64,000 bases of DNA. Source: Treponema sp. (GTDB lineage Bacteria > Spirochaetota > Spirochaetia > Treponematales > Treponemataceae). The stretch lies in NCBI GenBank assembly GCA_004554075.1, contig SFOB01000003.1:114875-178874 (forward strand). Direction: 5' to 3'. Position numbers and translations under genes: made by a program. Under the pieces are notes generated by a model. That model was given only the letters and a program-made list of their open reading frames with translations, did not search any database and was not told where the DNA came from. Shown piece after piece: positions 39,343-47,889 of the stretch; within the stretch, counting starts at the first letter, position 1, and each line of letters opens with the position of its first letter.

Positions 39343-41382
39343 TTAGAAGAGGCTGTCACTAATTTCATCTGCCTTTGCAAATGGACCTGCAATCAGCTTG
39401 CCTGAATCGCGCTTCTTTCCAAAGAAGTCTGTATCAAATACGATAGGACTTCCATCCGGATTTTCGTAATTCTGCTCAGGTTCAAAAGCTGGAGGAATAT
39501 CATCAGTCTTCATCAGCTTGCATTCAAAAGCATTTGCAGGAATCTTCTTTTCAGAAATCAAATCATAAAGATTTGTCTTAAGCCAGATTTTTCCATCTTT
39601 TTCTTCGTAACCGATTTCTACTTTGTTTACGCTGTCTACATAGGCAGGCCTTTCTTTACTCATAGGTTTTGCACCATTCAGGAAAACATTTCCCTGGGCC
39701 CATACCGGGAGTTCTGAATAGTAGCGGTCTGTAGTCTGAGAACCCATTCCGCAATAGCCTTCAAAGCCAGCCTTCCATTCATCAAAGCTTGGGTAGCGCT
39801 CGTAAGGGCAGGTTCCGGCAACAAAGTTAGAATCATCCCAGTCGTTCTGAGCATTGTCCAGCATACGCTTTGCAAACTCAGCACAGATTTCCTGCTGAAT
39901 AAAGATGTTATTATAGAACTTACAGTCTCCGTGCAGAATTGTCATAAAGCCTGCAACTTCTGTTCTGTGCTTCATGTGGTAAGGTGTGTAGCGTGGAGAA
40001 GGTCGGTGTGGAGCACCGTTGTTGCAGCCGCGTCCAACTGCAGTAAAGCTTCCCGCAACAATGTTATGAACAAGAGCAACTCCCTGAGTAGCAAGCTTGA
40101 GAGCACGAGGTGAAAGGAAGATGTTGTTATCAACCAGAGTAGGTCCGTGAGAAACTTCAATAAAGAGATCTTCTGCAACTTCGGCAATAATATCGCGGTC
40201 AGAATGGCGAGGCGGAATATTGTCGTGGAAGAAGTTCTGAGTTACGCGGGTTCCCTGAGCCTGCCAGTCCAGCCAGATACCACGTGTGCAGTGGTGAATA
40301 TGGTTTCTGCGGTAAATACAGTCGATTGCGGCATGCATTTTAATTCCGCCGATTTCAGCTCCGGCAAGATTCTGCTTGTTATTGATGTGGTGAATATGAT
40401 TATCTTCAATCAGGGAGAAAACTCCACCAAGGTGACCTACAATACCAGTCTGTCCGCAGTCGTGAATGTCGCAGCGGCGAACAATGTGGGAACCAATATT
40501 TTCCTTGCTCCAGCCTTCAACCTGAGCCTGGCAGATACAGTCGCGTTCTGTCTGAGTTCCATCCTTGTATTTTGTCTTGAGCCATTTGTTGTCGTTTTCT
40601 GGCTGCAGATATTTTCCAAGAGAAATACCAGAACATTTAGATTCGTAGATTTCGCAGTCTTCAATAATCCAGCCCTTAGACCAGTGAGGACCAACCATAC
40701 CTTCCTGGTAAGCAGTAGGAGGAGCCCACTGAGTTGCAGCCTGAGAAACAACAAAACCGCTCAAGGTAATATAGCCAACGCCCTCTTTTGAAGGGTAAAA
40801 ACCGTTACGGCGAACACTAATTTCAATGTTATCTTTTTCAGGATCGCGGCCAAGGAAGTTTGCATAAAATACAGTTTCGTCCTTTTCAGTATCCTGTTCT
40901 GCATACCACTTGTAACGTGAGAACTCTGTGTCCCAGGCAGCAAGACTTGGCTCAGCCTTTTTAACTTCATCAAGAGACTGAACTTCGTACATAGATTTGC
41001 CATTGAGGAAAACATCACCAGTGTGAGCAACAAAATAAGCAATGAACCAGTCGCCGCTTACAAGTGTGGTATAAGGGTTATAATCACCAAAAATCTTATT
41101 TGAAACACGAGCTGTATAAACGCTGCCCTCAACTTTAGTCCAGCCCTTAAGCTCCTCGGCACCAGTTATGTGAGCGCCGCGGGGAGTTGAAGAGCGGTAA
41201 ACAACAGGTTTTCCCTCTTCTCCTGCATTTTTAGGATCAACATATTCTCTGTAAAGGCCAGGTGCAACAATAACTTCATCACCAGCTACAGCAATATCAG
41301 CTGCCTGCTGAATTTTATTAAATGGTTTAGCTTCTGAGCCATCTCCGCCTGCTGCAGAGCTGCAGTTAACATAATATTTCAT
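39343..41382 (-). CDS. GH120 beta-xylosidase, predicted cytoplasmic
   Basis: A 679-residue protein closely resembling the GH120 beta-xylosidase XylC of Thermoanaerobacterium saccharolyticum as I recall it: right-handed beta-helix with LYREYVDPK (residues 43-51), TGDVFLNGKSMYEV (121-134), GPHWSKGWIIEDCEIY (231-246), GHLGGVF (316-322) and IKMHAAID (347-354). By that comparison the nucleophile is Asp372 in GIWLDWQAQGTRV and the acid/base Glu409 in LFIEVSHGP. It releases xylose from xylobiose and short xylo-oligosaccharides. No signal peptide is present, so it works with the cytoplasmic GH10 enzyme and xylulokinase. AGGAGTG precedes the ATG. The leader holds a hairpin (separate entry). A generic parallel-beta-helix label would miss this assignment. 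Confidence 0.88.
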   Translation of the reverse strand: MKYYVNCSSAAGGDGSEAKPFNKIQQAADIAVAGDEVIVAPGLYREYVDPKNAGEEGKPVVYRSSTPRGAHITGAEELKGWTKVEGSVYTARVSNKIFGDYNPYTTLVSGDWFIAYFVAHTGDVFLNGKSMYEVQSLDEVKKAEPSLAAWDTEFSRYKWYAEQDTEKDETVFYANFLGRDPEKDNIEISVRRNGFYPSKEGVGYITLSGFVVSQAATQWAPPTAYQEGMVGPHWSKGWIIEDCEIYESKCSGISLGKYLQPENDNKWLKTKYKDGTQTERDCICQAQVEGWSKENIGSHIVRRCDIHDCGQTGIVGHLGGVFSLIEDNHIHHINNKQNLAGAEIGGIKMHAAIDCIYRRNHIHHCTRGIWLDWQAQGTRVTQNFFHDNIPPRHSDRDIIAEVAEDLFIEVSHGPTLVDNNIFLSPRALKLATQGVALVHNIVAGSFTAVGRGCNNGAPHRPSPRYTPYHMKHRTEVAGFMTILHGDCKFYNNIFIQQEICAEFAKRMLDNAQNDWDDSNFVAGTCPYERYPSFDEWKAGFEGYCGMGSQTTDRYYSELPVWAQGNVFLNGAKPMSKERPAYVDSVNKVEIGYEEKDGKIWLKTNLYDLISEKKIPANAFECKLMKTDDIPPAFEPEQNYENPDGSPIVFDTDFFGKKRDSGKLIAGPFAKADEISDSLF

Positions 41383-41395
41383 ATAGACACTCCTG

Positions 41396-41441
41396 AAAAA
41401 TACCGCACCAGCATTTAAGCATGACCGGTATTTTTATTATA
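41396..41441 (-). promoter_or_regulatory. -10 box and leader hairpin of the GH120 gene
   Basis: On the minus strand TATAAT (41436-41441) is followed at once by AAAAATACCG ... CGGTATTTTT (ten-base perfect arms, 20-base loop), then the ribosome binding site AGGAGTG. The T tract after the stem makes it resemble a terminator, so it could be an attenuator; as DNA it could also be an operator. Confidence 0.5.
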
Positions 41442-41647
41442 CAACAGTTAAAATAATACTGCATATAAGGATTTTTCCTATAAAAAAGATATAAAAATAT
41501 AGTAGAAATATCTCAAAAGAAAGGCGGCCTTTTGCGAAGATTTCTGCTTTTTTGTAACCAAATCCTGGAAATTCACTTTTTAATGGCAGGATACACAAAT
41601 CGGTGGTATCATATAACTTATAGGTTCTAAACCAAGGAGTTTATACG

Positions 41648-42586
41648 ATGAAGAAATTAACAGTTCTTTCAATCACGGCTTTACTTGCTGTAACAGTACT
41701 TGCAGGATGTGCTTCAAAACCAAAAGCAGGAGCCAAATCAGAATCTAAAAAACGTGTATTTTATGCATCACAGGACGGCTTTTCAAAAAATCTTATCGAA
41801 GTGGTTACCGTACCTGGAGCAGAGAGGGATTCAGCCTTTGCAAAGGCTACAGGCGACAATCCGGTAGATTTAATGGCCTTCTATATCGCTCAGACAGAAA
41901 CAACTTATACCCGCTGGTATGAAGTTTACAGCTGGGCAAAAGACAATGGCTACAAGTTTGCAAACCCAGGCCGCGAAGGAAGTGCCGGCACAGACGGAGC
42001 AGCTCCAACAGGCTCAGATCTTCCTGTAACAATGATCAGCTGGCGAGATGCCCTTGTATGGTGTAACGCAGCCAGTGAAAAAGACGGCCTCACACCGGTT
42101 TACAAATACAACGGAGCAGTTGTTAAAGAATCAGACAATGCAAAGGATGGAGAAGGAAAGGCAGAAAATGCAGTTATAGATCCAGCCGCAAACGGCTATA
42201 GACTCCCTACCGAAGCAGAGTGGGAATTTGCAGCACGCGGAGGAAATCCATTCTCAGAAAACTGGGCAAATCTTTACAACCTTTCAAACACATCTCCAGA
42301 TGCAGTTGCATGGTTCACAGGTAACTCAGACGGAAAAACTCACGATGTTAAAACAAAGGCTGCAAACGAGTTTGGAATGTACGACCTCAACGGAAACGTT
42401 TGGGAGTGGTGCTACAATCCGTGGTCAAACAACGTTATGCGCCGTGCAATGCGCGGAGGAAGCTATAGAAAGCCAGCCGAAGGCGTAACAGTTGTTTCAA
42501 GAGACTTTGCACCAGTTTCAAAGAAGTACGACGACGTAGGCTTCCGTGTAGTAAAGTTCGCTCTTTCTGCACGTGACGCAAAGTAA
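41648..42586 (+). CDS. SUMF1/FGE-domain lipoprotein
   Basis: A 312-residue protein with a lipoprotein signal (MKKLTVLSITALLAVTVLAGCAS, lipid-bearing Cys21) and a SUMF1 domain: MAFYIAQTETTYTRWYEVYSWAKDNGYKF, LPVTMISWRDALVWCNAASEKDGLTPVY, GYRLPTEAEWEFAARGG, NEFGMYDLNGNVWEWCYNPW, AMRGGSYRK and VGFRVVK. The reactive Cys pair of formylglycine-generating enzymes is lacking, so a catalytic role is doubtful. AAGGAG precedes the ATG by nine bases. It is followed by a composite repeat. It is the second SUMF1 paralogue here; both are exported. Confidence 0.88.
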   Translation: MKKLTVLSITALLAVTVLAGCASKPKAGAKSESKKRVFYASQDGFSKNLIEVVTVPGAERDSAFAKATGDNPVDLMAFYIAQTETTYTRWYEVYSWAKDNGYKFANPGREGSAGTDGAAPTGSDLPVTMISWRDALVWCNAASEKDGLTPVYKYNGAVVKESDNAKDGEGKAENAVIDPAANGYRLPTEAEWEFAARGGNPFSENWANLYNLSNTSPDAVAWFTGNSDGKTHDVKTKAANEFGMYDLNGNVWEWCYNPWSNNVMRRAMRGGSYRKPAEGVTVVSRDFAPVSKKYDDVGFRVVKFALSARDAK

Positions 42587-42605
42587 GCTAAAGTTATAAG
42601 TAATT

Positions 42606-42712
42606 ATGAGGGAGGAGCCCCTCCCTCGCTTCAGACACGGTAGTTTCGACAAGCTCAACCACCGTGTCTTCCGCTACCCTTCCTCCTAGGGGCTCTGCCC
42701 CTAATACCCCAA
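42606..42712. repeat. Composite dispersed repeat (family B enclosing another palindrome)
   Basis: GAGGGAGGAGCCCCTCCCTC, then ACACGGTAG-TTTCGACAAGCTCAAC-CACCGTGT, then CTAGGGGCTCTGCCCCTA. The AGGGGCNGAGCCCCT unit recurs at 52438-52454 in the other orientation. Confidence 0.7.
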
Positions 42713-42782
42713 AATTTTAAATTCTTGCAAACTCCACTCTTTCTGTTAAAATATAAATAATATTCGAAAATCGGAGTTTTAT

Positions 42783-43298
42783 ATGCTTAAGTTCATTGTT
42801 AAATTCTTAAAAGCATTGAACAGCAATTCGCATCCGGGAGAAATTGCGCACGCTGTTTGTTTGGGAATGCTGCTTGGTTTTTTGCCGAAAGACAATATTT
42901 TCTGGTACATCATTACAGTTTTTGTTCTCTTTATGAGAATTAATAAAGGAGCTCTGGTGCTCTCTACTCTGGGCTTTTCCCTTCTGGCACCACTCTTTGA
43001 TTCCCTCTTTGATAGTGTAGGCTACTGGTTCCTCACCCTTCCAGCACTGGAACCAACATTTGCCTGGCTTCTGGATATTCCTTTTGTCGGTTTTACTAAA
43101 TTCAATAACACAATTGCTTCAGGTTCACTTTTGTGCGGCCTGGTGCTCTATATACCTCTTTATGTTATTGCCCGTTTACTTATCTGGCTTATGAGAAATA
43201 AAGTTGTCCCAGTTCTTCGAAAAACAAAGTTTATTGTTGCGCTTTCGAAGATTCCGCTTGTAAAAAAAGCAGCTGCTCTTGCGGCTAAGAAGGACTAA
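42783..43298 (+). CDS. TIGR03546 family membrane protein
   Basis: A 171-residue inner-membrane protein matching TIGR03546, which I recall as a partner of TIGR03545 in a two-gene unit of outer-membrane-bearing bacteria, including spirochaetes. It has an N-terminal DUF2062-like segment (NSNSHPGEIAHAVCLGMLLGFLPKDN, residues 15-40) and about three hydrophobic helices (40-58, 60-85, 112-140), then a basic C terminus. The next gene starts 12 bases after its stop. No function is established; joint action with the AsmA-like partner in envelope lipid handling is inference. No strong Shine-Dalgarno sequence is visible before the ATG. Confidence 0.85.
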   Translation: MLKFIVKFLKALNSNSHPGEIAHAVCLGMLLGFLPKDNIFWYIITVFVLFMRINKGALVLSTLGFSLLAPLFDSLFDSVGYWFLTLPALEPTFAWLLDIPFVGFTKFNNTIASGSLLCGLVLYIPLYVIARLLIWLMRNKVVPVLRKTKFIVALSKIPLVKKAAALAAKKD

Positions 43299-43309
43299 GG
43301 GGGCAGAAA

Positions 43310-45484
43310 ATGAAAAAGATACCATCACTTTTCAGAAAGAAATATACAGCAAAAAAACTCGAGAAAAAAATCTATAAAAGACTTTATGTTCCGGATGATA
43401 AAAAATACGTAAAGAGCCTTTTTTCAGAAGTAGAAAAAAAGGGTACAAAGCAGATACCTCTTTATTCGATTCCGGAAGAAAAGCAGGCTCAGCTTGCTAA
43501 AAAAGAGATGAAGCGCCTTAAGGCTCTTGCAAAACAGATAAAAAGCCAGAAGGGCCGTGTAAACTTTGTACCTCTCATTGTAACTCTTGCCTTTATTGCG
43601 GCTATTCCAATCACCTTTACAATGTTCAAAAATGTAATTATCAAAAAGGCTCTTACTGTTGTCTGCGAAAACATTTTTGAAGCAAAGTGCGACATTCAGA
43701 AGGTAGACTTCAAATTCCTTGATTCTTCCTTAAAAATCCAGAAGATTGAAATTGCTAACAAGAATGACTACATGAAAAACCTTGTAGACATTGGTTCTAT
43801 TACCCTGGATTTTGATCTGGCCCAGCTCTTGAGAAAGCGTTTTGTGGCAGATGAGCTTTCTGTGCTGGATGTAAACAGCGGAACAGAGAGAAAAACTTCC
43901 GGAGAGCTGCCACCAGGAAAGCTCTGGAAGCTCAAGAAAAAGAAGGAGAGGACGGCTAAAAAAGCGTCTGAATCAAAACTTGGCCAGGTGCTTGCAGAAA
44001 AAAAGACTGTAGCTGCAAACTCTCTGCAGGAAAATATTACAGGTCTCTTTAATGCCTTTAATCCGGAAACCCTTATGCAGAACTTTGTGGCCCAGCTTCA
44101 GAGTCCTGGAGTTTCAAAGCAGGTTCAGGAGCAGGTTCCGGGAATTATCGCTAAATGGCAGGCAAAACCGGCAGAAATACAGAAGACTGTGGATGATCTT
44201 CAGAAGTCTGTAAACGATCTTATGGCCTTTGATTATAATTCAGTTCAGAATAATCCTTTGAAGATTAAGGAATTTATAGAAACTCTGGATTCTACTTACA
44301 AAAATATCGACAAGGTTAAGAATGATGCTTCAGGCGTTTTGAACAGCTTTAATGCAGATATTGCCGAGGCAGACGCCCTTAGAAAAACTGTTCAGAATGC
44401 GGTTACTCACGATATGAACTTTGCAAACTCAGAAATCAATAAGATTAAATCACTTAATATTTCTGACGGAACAAAACTCATCAGCGGTATGTTCGAAAAT
44501 GTTGCCTGCGATGTTCTTGGTAAATACTATCCATACGCTCAGAAAGGTGTAAATTATCTGCTTGAGCTGAAAACAAAGCAGGGCGGGGAAAAGAAGGAAG
44601 CAAAGGCTAAAAAAGAGAAGAAAGAAAAAACAAAGTATTCTGTACATCGTGCTCCCGGCCGCGACATTTTCTACAGACAGGACAAGGTTCCTTCAGTCTG
44701 GATCAAAAAGATGGCAGGCTCAGGTCCAAACTTCTTTGCTCAGGCAACAGATATCGCAAGCAATCAGGATATTATAAATAAACCTGCAAGAATTGACTTC
44801 AATATGGAGCTTTATAATCTTCAGCATACAGCAAAGCTTGTAGTTGATTTCAGAACAGAAACAAGCGAACCACTGATTCGTGCAGATTATGGAATCAAGA
44901 ATATTCCTCTTAATATTCCTGCAGAAAAGTTTGGTTCATATCCTGGAGTTCCTGCTTTTGATGCAAAGTGTGCTGTAGATGCAATCCTTAAGATTTTTGA
45001 TGATGAAGGCTTTGAAATTACAGGAAAAGGTCTTCTTACCGATCTTAAGATTTCTACCGTTCCATTTGAGCCTGAATATGCTTCAAAGATTTATTCTGGC
45101 GTTATGGGCAGAATAAATACTGTTCGTGCCAGCATGACAAGCGGCTTTACTGTATCTGGTGGTCTTAATATGGCCCTTGATTCTGATGCAGACGTTCAGG
45201 TACTTAATTCTCTCAAGAAGGAAATGGAAGCACAGCTTGCAGGCATTAAGGATAATCTTAAGAATGAGCTTACCAAGAGAATTAATGAGGCCTCTGGTGG
45301 TGCTCTGAGTCAATTTGGTACTCTTGATGATATAAAGAGCAAGCTTACAGGCTCTATTGGCCAGGCAAACAACTACGAAAAGCAGTTGAGCCAGAAGCGT
45401 GCCGAAGCAGAAAAACAGCTTAAGGGCAAGGCTACAGACGAGGCTAAAAAGCAGCTTGGAAATCAGCTGAAGGGATTGTTCTAG
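43310..45484 (+). CDS. TIGR03545 family protein, AsmA-like
   Basis: A 724-residue protein matching TIGR03545. A basic cytoplasmic N terminus (residues 1-82) is followed by one membrane helix (about 84-105, VNFVPLIVTLAFIAAIPITFTMF), then a large periplasmic part. Residues 110-180 resemble the start of AsmA-type beta-groove proteins (IFEAKCDIQKVDFKFLDSSLKIQKIEIANKN). A long helical and coiled-coil insertion spans about 215-390, and another basic stretch with KKEAKAKKEKKEKTK near 430; the C-terminal 200 residues are beta-rich then helical. AsmA-like proteins bridge inner and outer membranes for lipid transport; applying this here is inference. The last codon overlaps the convergent SLH-like gene. 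Confidence 0.85.
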   Translation: MKKIPSLFRKKYTAKKLEKKIYKRLYVPDDKKYVKSLFSEVEKKGTKQIPLYSIPEEKQAQLAKKEMKRLKALAKQIKSQKGRVNFVPLIVTLAFIAAIPITFTMFKNVIIKKALTVVCENIFEAKCDIQKVDFKFLDSSLKIQKIEIANKNDYMKNLVDIGSITLDFDLAQLLRKRFVADELSVLDVNSGTERKTSGELPPGKLWKLKKKKERTAKKASESKLGQVLAEKKTVAANSLQENITGLFNAFNPETLMQNFVAQLQSPGVSKQVQEQVPGIIAKWQAKPAEIQKTVDDLQKSVNDLMAFDYNSVQNNPLKIKEFIETLDSTYKNIDKVKNDASGVLNSFNADIAEADALRKTVQNAVTHDMNFANSEINKIKSLNISDGTKLISGMFENVACDVLGKYYPYAQKGVNYLLELKTKQGGEKKEAKAKKEKKEKTKYSVHRAPGRDIFYRQDKVPSVWIKKMAGSGPNFFAQATDIASNQDIINKPARIDFNMELYNLQHTAKLVVDFRTETSEPLIRADYGIKNIPLNIPAEKFGSYPGVPAFDAKCAVDAILKIFDDEGFEITGKGLLTDLKISTVPFEPEYASKIYSGVMGRINTVRASMTSGFTVSGGLNMALDSDADVQVLNSLKKEMEAQLAGIKDNLKNELTKRINEASGGALSQFGTLDDIKSKLTGSIGQANNYEKQLSQKRAEAEKQLKGKATDEAKKQLGNQLKGLF

Positions 45485-45927
45485 AAACAAGCCTTGCAGT
45501 TTGCAATGATTTTATATGCTTTATCTTTTGTTATTAATTTCAGATGATTAAAGAATAGGTATGAGGAGTCCGAAAGTTCGGGCTCCTCATTTTTTTCTGC
45601 TCCCATAATACCGCGGGTGTAAATCTGGGCAATATGATTTGCGCAGACCCGGCAGGTGTATAAGTCTTTGAGTTTTGTGGCGGGAGTGATGTCTGCCAGG
45701 TCTGGAATCTGGAGTTCGATGCGCATAAACTCGTGGGTAATACGGGCTGCTGTCTGGCGGTTAAGAGGTGCCTGGGGCTGTCTTTCGTCCTGGTCTTCCA
45801 GCCAGCCGCGATAATGCCCGTAGCGCAAAAGGTCCTCCGTGGCGGCGGAATCTGCCGTGCCGCCCTTTGTTTTCAGTCTAAACAGCAGTCTGGCAAACTC
45901 GCCAACACAAATTGCTTCGCTTTCCAA
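45481..45927 (-). CDS. Small protein with an SLH-like helical segment
   Basis: A 148-residue protein. Residues 55-110 (NRQTAARITHEFMRIELQIPDLADITPATKLKDLYTCRVCANHIAQIYTRGIM) follow the layout of an S-layer-homology repeat, with two Cys in CRVC. I know no function; no signal peptide is visible. It starts at TTG two bases after the GH27 stop codon on the same strand, so it is translated from the GH27 transcript, perhaps by coupling. Weak AAGG precedes it. The stop overlaps the TIGR03545 stop at a CTAG. A later start cannot be excluded. Confidence 0.65.
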   Translation of the reverse strand: MESEAICVGEFARLLFRLKTKGGTADSAATEDLLRYGHYRGWLEDQDERQPQAPLNRQTAARITHEFMRIELQIPDLADITPATKLKDLYTCRVCANHIAQIYTRGIMGAEKNEEPELSDSSYLFFNHLKLITKDKAYKIIANCKACF

Positions 45928-45929
45928 AG

Positions 45930-47735
45930 CTAGCCTTCTACCGGAGTAATCTTCAAAGTTACATTACCGCAGCCTTCAATTTCATTTACGCTGAAAAGAC
46001 CCTTTTCAAAACTGCCGGTCTGGCCGGTCCAGAGGTTACGGAAGCGGAAGCTCGGAGCCTTGTAAAAATTCTCCGGCAGCCGGTTTCCAAGGAAGCTCTT
46101 TATGAGCCCTGTATCTACAGCAAAGTTGCCACACTTTTTCTCCTTACTCAGATTTAAGAAAGAAAGGGCAAGTGAGCCGTCTGCCAGTGGTTTTGCAAGA
46201 ATGTCTACGCGGTCGCAGTCGGTAATGTAGGCTGTGTCAGGAGACTCAATTGGCTCGTCGCGGTCTGCCTTTGTGGCTGTAGTGAAAATACGTTTTGCCT
46301 GAATGCCAAGCGGGTCTTGATTGAGGGCAATCAGGTCTGCGTTTGCAATAGTGTTATAAAGCTCATCACCCTTTGTTACCCGGCGCAGGTCAAGGCCCAG
46401 CATAAGAGGTGAGTTCATCATGCACCACATTGTAAAGTGAGTCTGGCTCATCTGAGTGGTCATACCAGTCATTCCAACCATGAGCATATCAGGGTCGTTC
46501 CAGCCCTTGTCCAGACCTGCAAACTGGTCCATGATTACGGCTTTATTGTACTGGGAAGTTACGCTCGGAGTTCCTGGATCTGTCCATTCTCCAAAGCCAG
46601 GGTCGCCGTCGCGGCCAACACGGAAGGTAATGTCGTTGAGGATTCTCCAGGAATTACCAACCTTGTAGCCCCAGTTCTGAGGCATTGTTTTTCCCCATTC
46701 GCAGAGGGAAAGGAGAACATCGTGGCCAGGCTTTGCTTCGTTCAGGCCTTCCAGCATTGCAGCATATGAGCAGAGAGTATTTTCCTGGCGGCGGTGATTC
46801 ATAAGACGCAGCTTGTTATAGCCGGCTTTCAGACTGATTTTGATCGGGTCAGAGTTTTTAAATGCTTCTGGAGAATCAGTTGCCGGGAGAAGATTGTCGT
46901 AAAAATACAGAGTGTTGTCGCCTGTGCCAACGGCTACCTGCAGCCATTCACCGCATCCATTCTGGCGGGCTGTAGCGTAGTTTACGGTGAGTTCATATTC
47001 GCCTTCTTCCGGGATATCCAGATCAAAAACCAGTTCTCCGCTCATAGGGCCAACCGGGCTTGTTCCTGTATTTGTGCCGTCAAAAGTGCCGATTCCGGTG
47101 GTATATCCGTCTTTCAGGCATGCACCGCGACCTTGTAAAATTCCCTTGTCAGCGTTGAGTAAAATGCAAAATTCGCCCTTTTTTAACTGGATTTGACGCA
47201 AATTTGGGGCAAAAACGTACTTTGCGTTCTCAGGATTTGAAAAAGTTGCATTATCCCAAAGATAGTAGCAGTTATCAATTTTGAGAAAATCTACGCCCCA
47301 GTCTATATAAGATTTGGCATCAGTCTTTTCAAAACCGCAGGTTCCTACTGCAGCTCCGGCGCAGAGGTTTGTTCCAATATCATTGTACATTCCAAACTTA
47401 AGGCCGCGCTTGTGTACGTAATCAGAAAGAGCTTTGAAGCCGCTTGGGAACTTAACCGGTTCATTAGCAAGTTTGCCGTCCTCGCGTTCTGATTTGTAGC
47501 AGCCGTCGTCGAGAACTACATATTTGTAGCCAAGCTTATCCAGTCCCAGTTCTACGATTTTATCTGCCATGATTTTTGTAAGGGCTTCTGTGTTACCGCT
47601 TCCAAAAGCATTCCAGCTGTTCCAGCCCATTGCAGGCAGGCGGTCTTTCTTATTTCCTTCAAAGGCTTTGCCATTAGTGAAGGAATCAAAGTGGTATTTG
47701 TTATCTGATATTTTCGAAGGTTCTGTAGGAATCAT
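45930..47735 (-). CDS. GH27 alpha-galactosidase with inserted carbohydrate-binding-like domain
   Basis: A 601-residue retaining glycosidase that removes terminal alpha-galactose (raffinose-type sugars, galactomannan side chains). GH27 marks: PAMGWNSWNAFG (residues 35-45), VVLDDGCY (73-80), the nucleophile Asp154 in DFLKIDNCY, the acid/base Asp368 in SWRILNDITF, and WNDPDMLMVG. Between barrel strands 4 and 5, about residues 185-335, lies a beta-sandwich-like insert (GIGTFDGTNTGTSPVGPMSGELVFDLDIPEEGEYELTV, GCGEWLQVAVG, AGYNKLRLMNH) resembling CBM6/CBM35. No signal peptide, so cytoplasmic. ATG 47735 has AGAGG upstream. A 20-base palindrome lies in the leader, and the TrmB-type regulator gene diverges from it. 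Confidence 0.92.
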   Translation of the reverse strand: MIPTEPSKISDNKYHFDSFTNGKAFEGNKKDRLPAMGWNSWNAFGSGNTEALTKIMADKIVELGLDKLGYKYVVLDDGCYKSEREDGKLANEPVKFPSGFKALSDYVHKRGLKFGMYNDIGTNLCAGAAVGTCGFEKTDAKSYIDWGVDFLKIDNCYYLWDNATFSNPENAKYVFAPNLRQIQLKKGEFCILLNADKGILQGRGACLKDGYTTGIGTFDGTNTGTSPVGPMSGELVFDLDIPEEGEYELTVNYATARQNGCGEWLQVAVGTGDNTLYFYDNLLPATDSPEAFKNSDPIKISLKAGYNKLRLMNHRRQENTLCSYAAMLEGLNEAKPGHDVLLSLCEWGKTMPQNWGYKVGNSWRILNDITFRVGRDGDPGFGEWTDPGTPSVTSQYNKAVIMDQFAGLDKGWNDPDMLMVGMTGMTTQMSQTHFTMWCMMNSPLMLGLDLRRVTKGDELYNTIANADLIALNQDPLGIQAKRIFTTATKADRDEPIESPDTAYITDCDRVDILAKPLADGSLALSFLNLSKEKKCGNFAVDTGLIKSFLGNRLPENFYKAPSFRFRNLWTGQTGSFEKGLFSVNEIEGCGNVTLKITPVEG

Positions 47736-47751
47736 AATTACCTCTGATGAT

Positions 47752-47771
47752 TTAGTTAATCGATTAACTAA
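47752..47771. promoter_or_regulatory. Perfect 20-base palindrome in the GH27 leader
   Basis: TTAGTTAATCGATTAACTAA, centred on CG as in LacI-family operators, 17-36 bases before the GH27 start codon. It is a likely repressor site for the alpha-galactosidase. Confidence 0.6.
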
Positions 47772-47840
47772 TAATACAATATTTTTTTGATAATGCAATT
47801 ATAAATTTGACTTTAAATCAAATTCTATGTATATTTGCCA

Positions 47841-47864
47841 TAGTAGTATTATTTAGAACTACTA
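47841..47864. promoter_or_regulatory. Inverted repeat upstream of the TrmB-type regulator
   Basis: TAGTAGT-N10-ACTACTA, 26 bases before the regulator's ATG. Containing TACT/AGTA half-sites, it recalls TrmB binding sites and may mediate autoregulation. Confidence 0.5.
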
Positions 47865-47889
47865 ATTTAGCAAAGGCGCGGAATTATTT

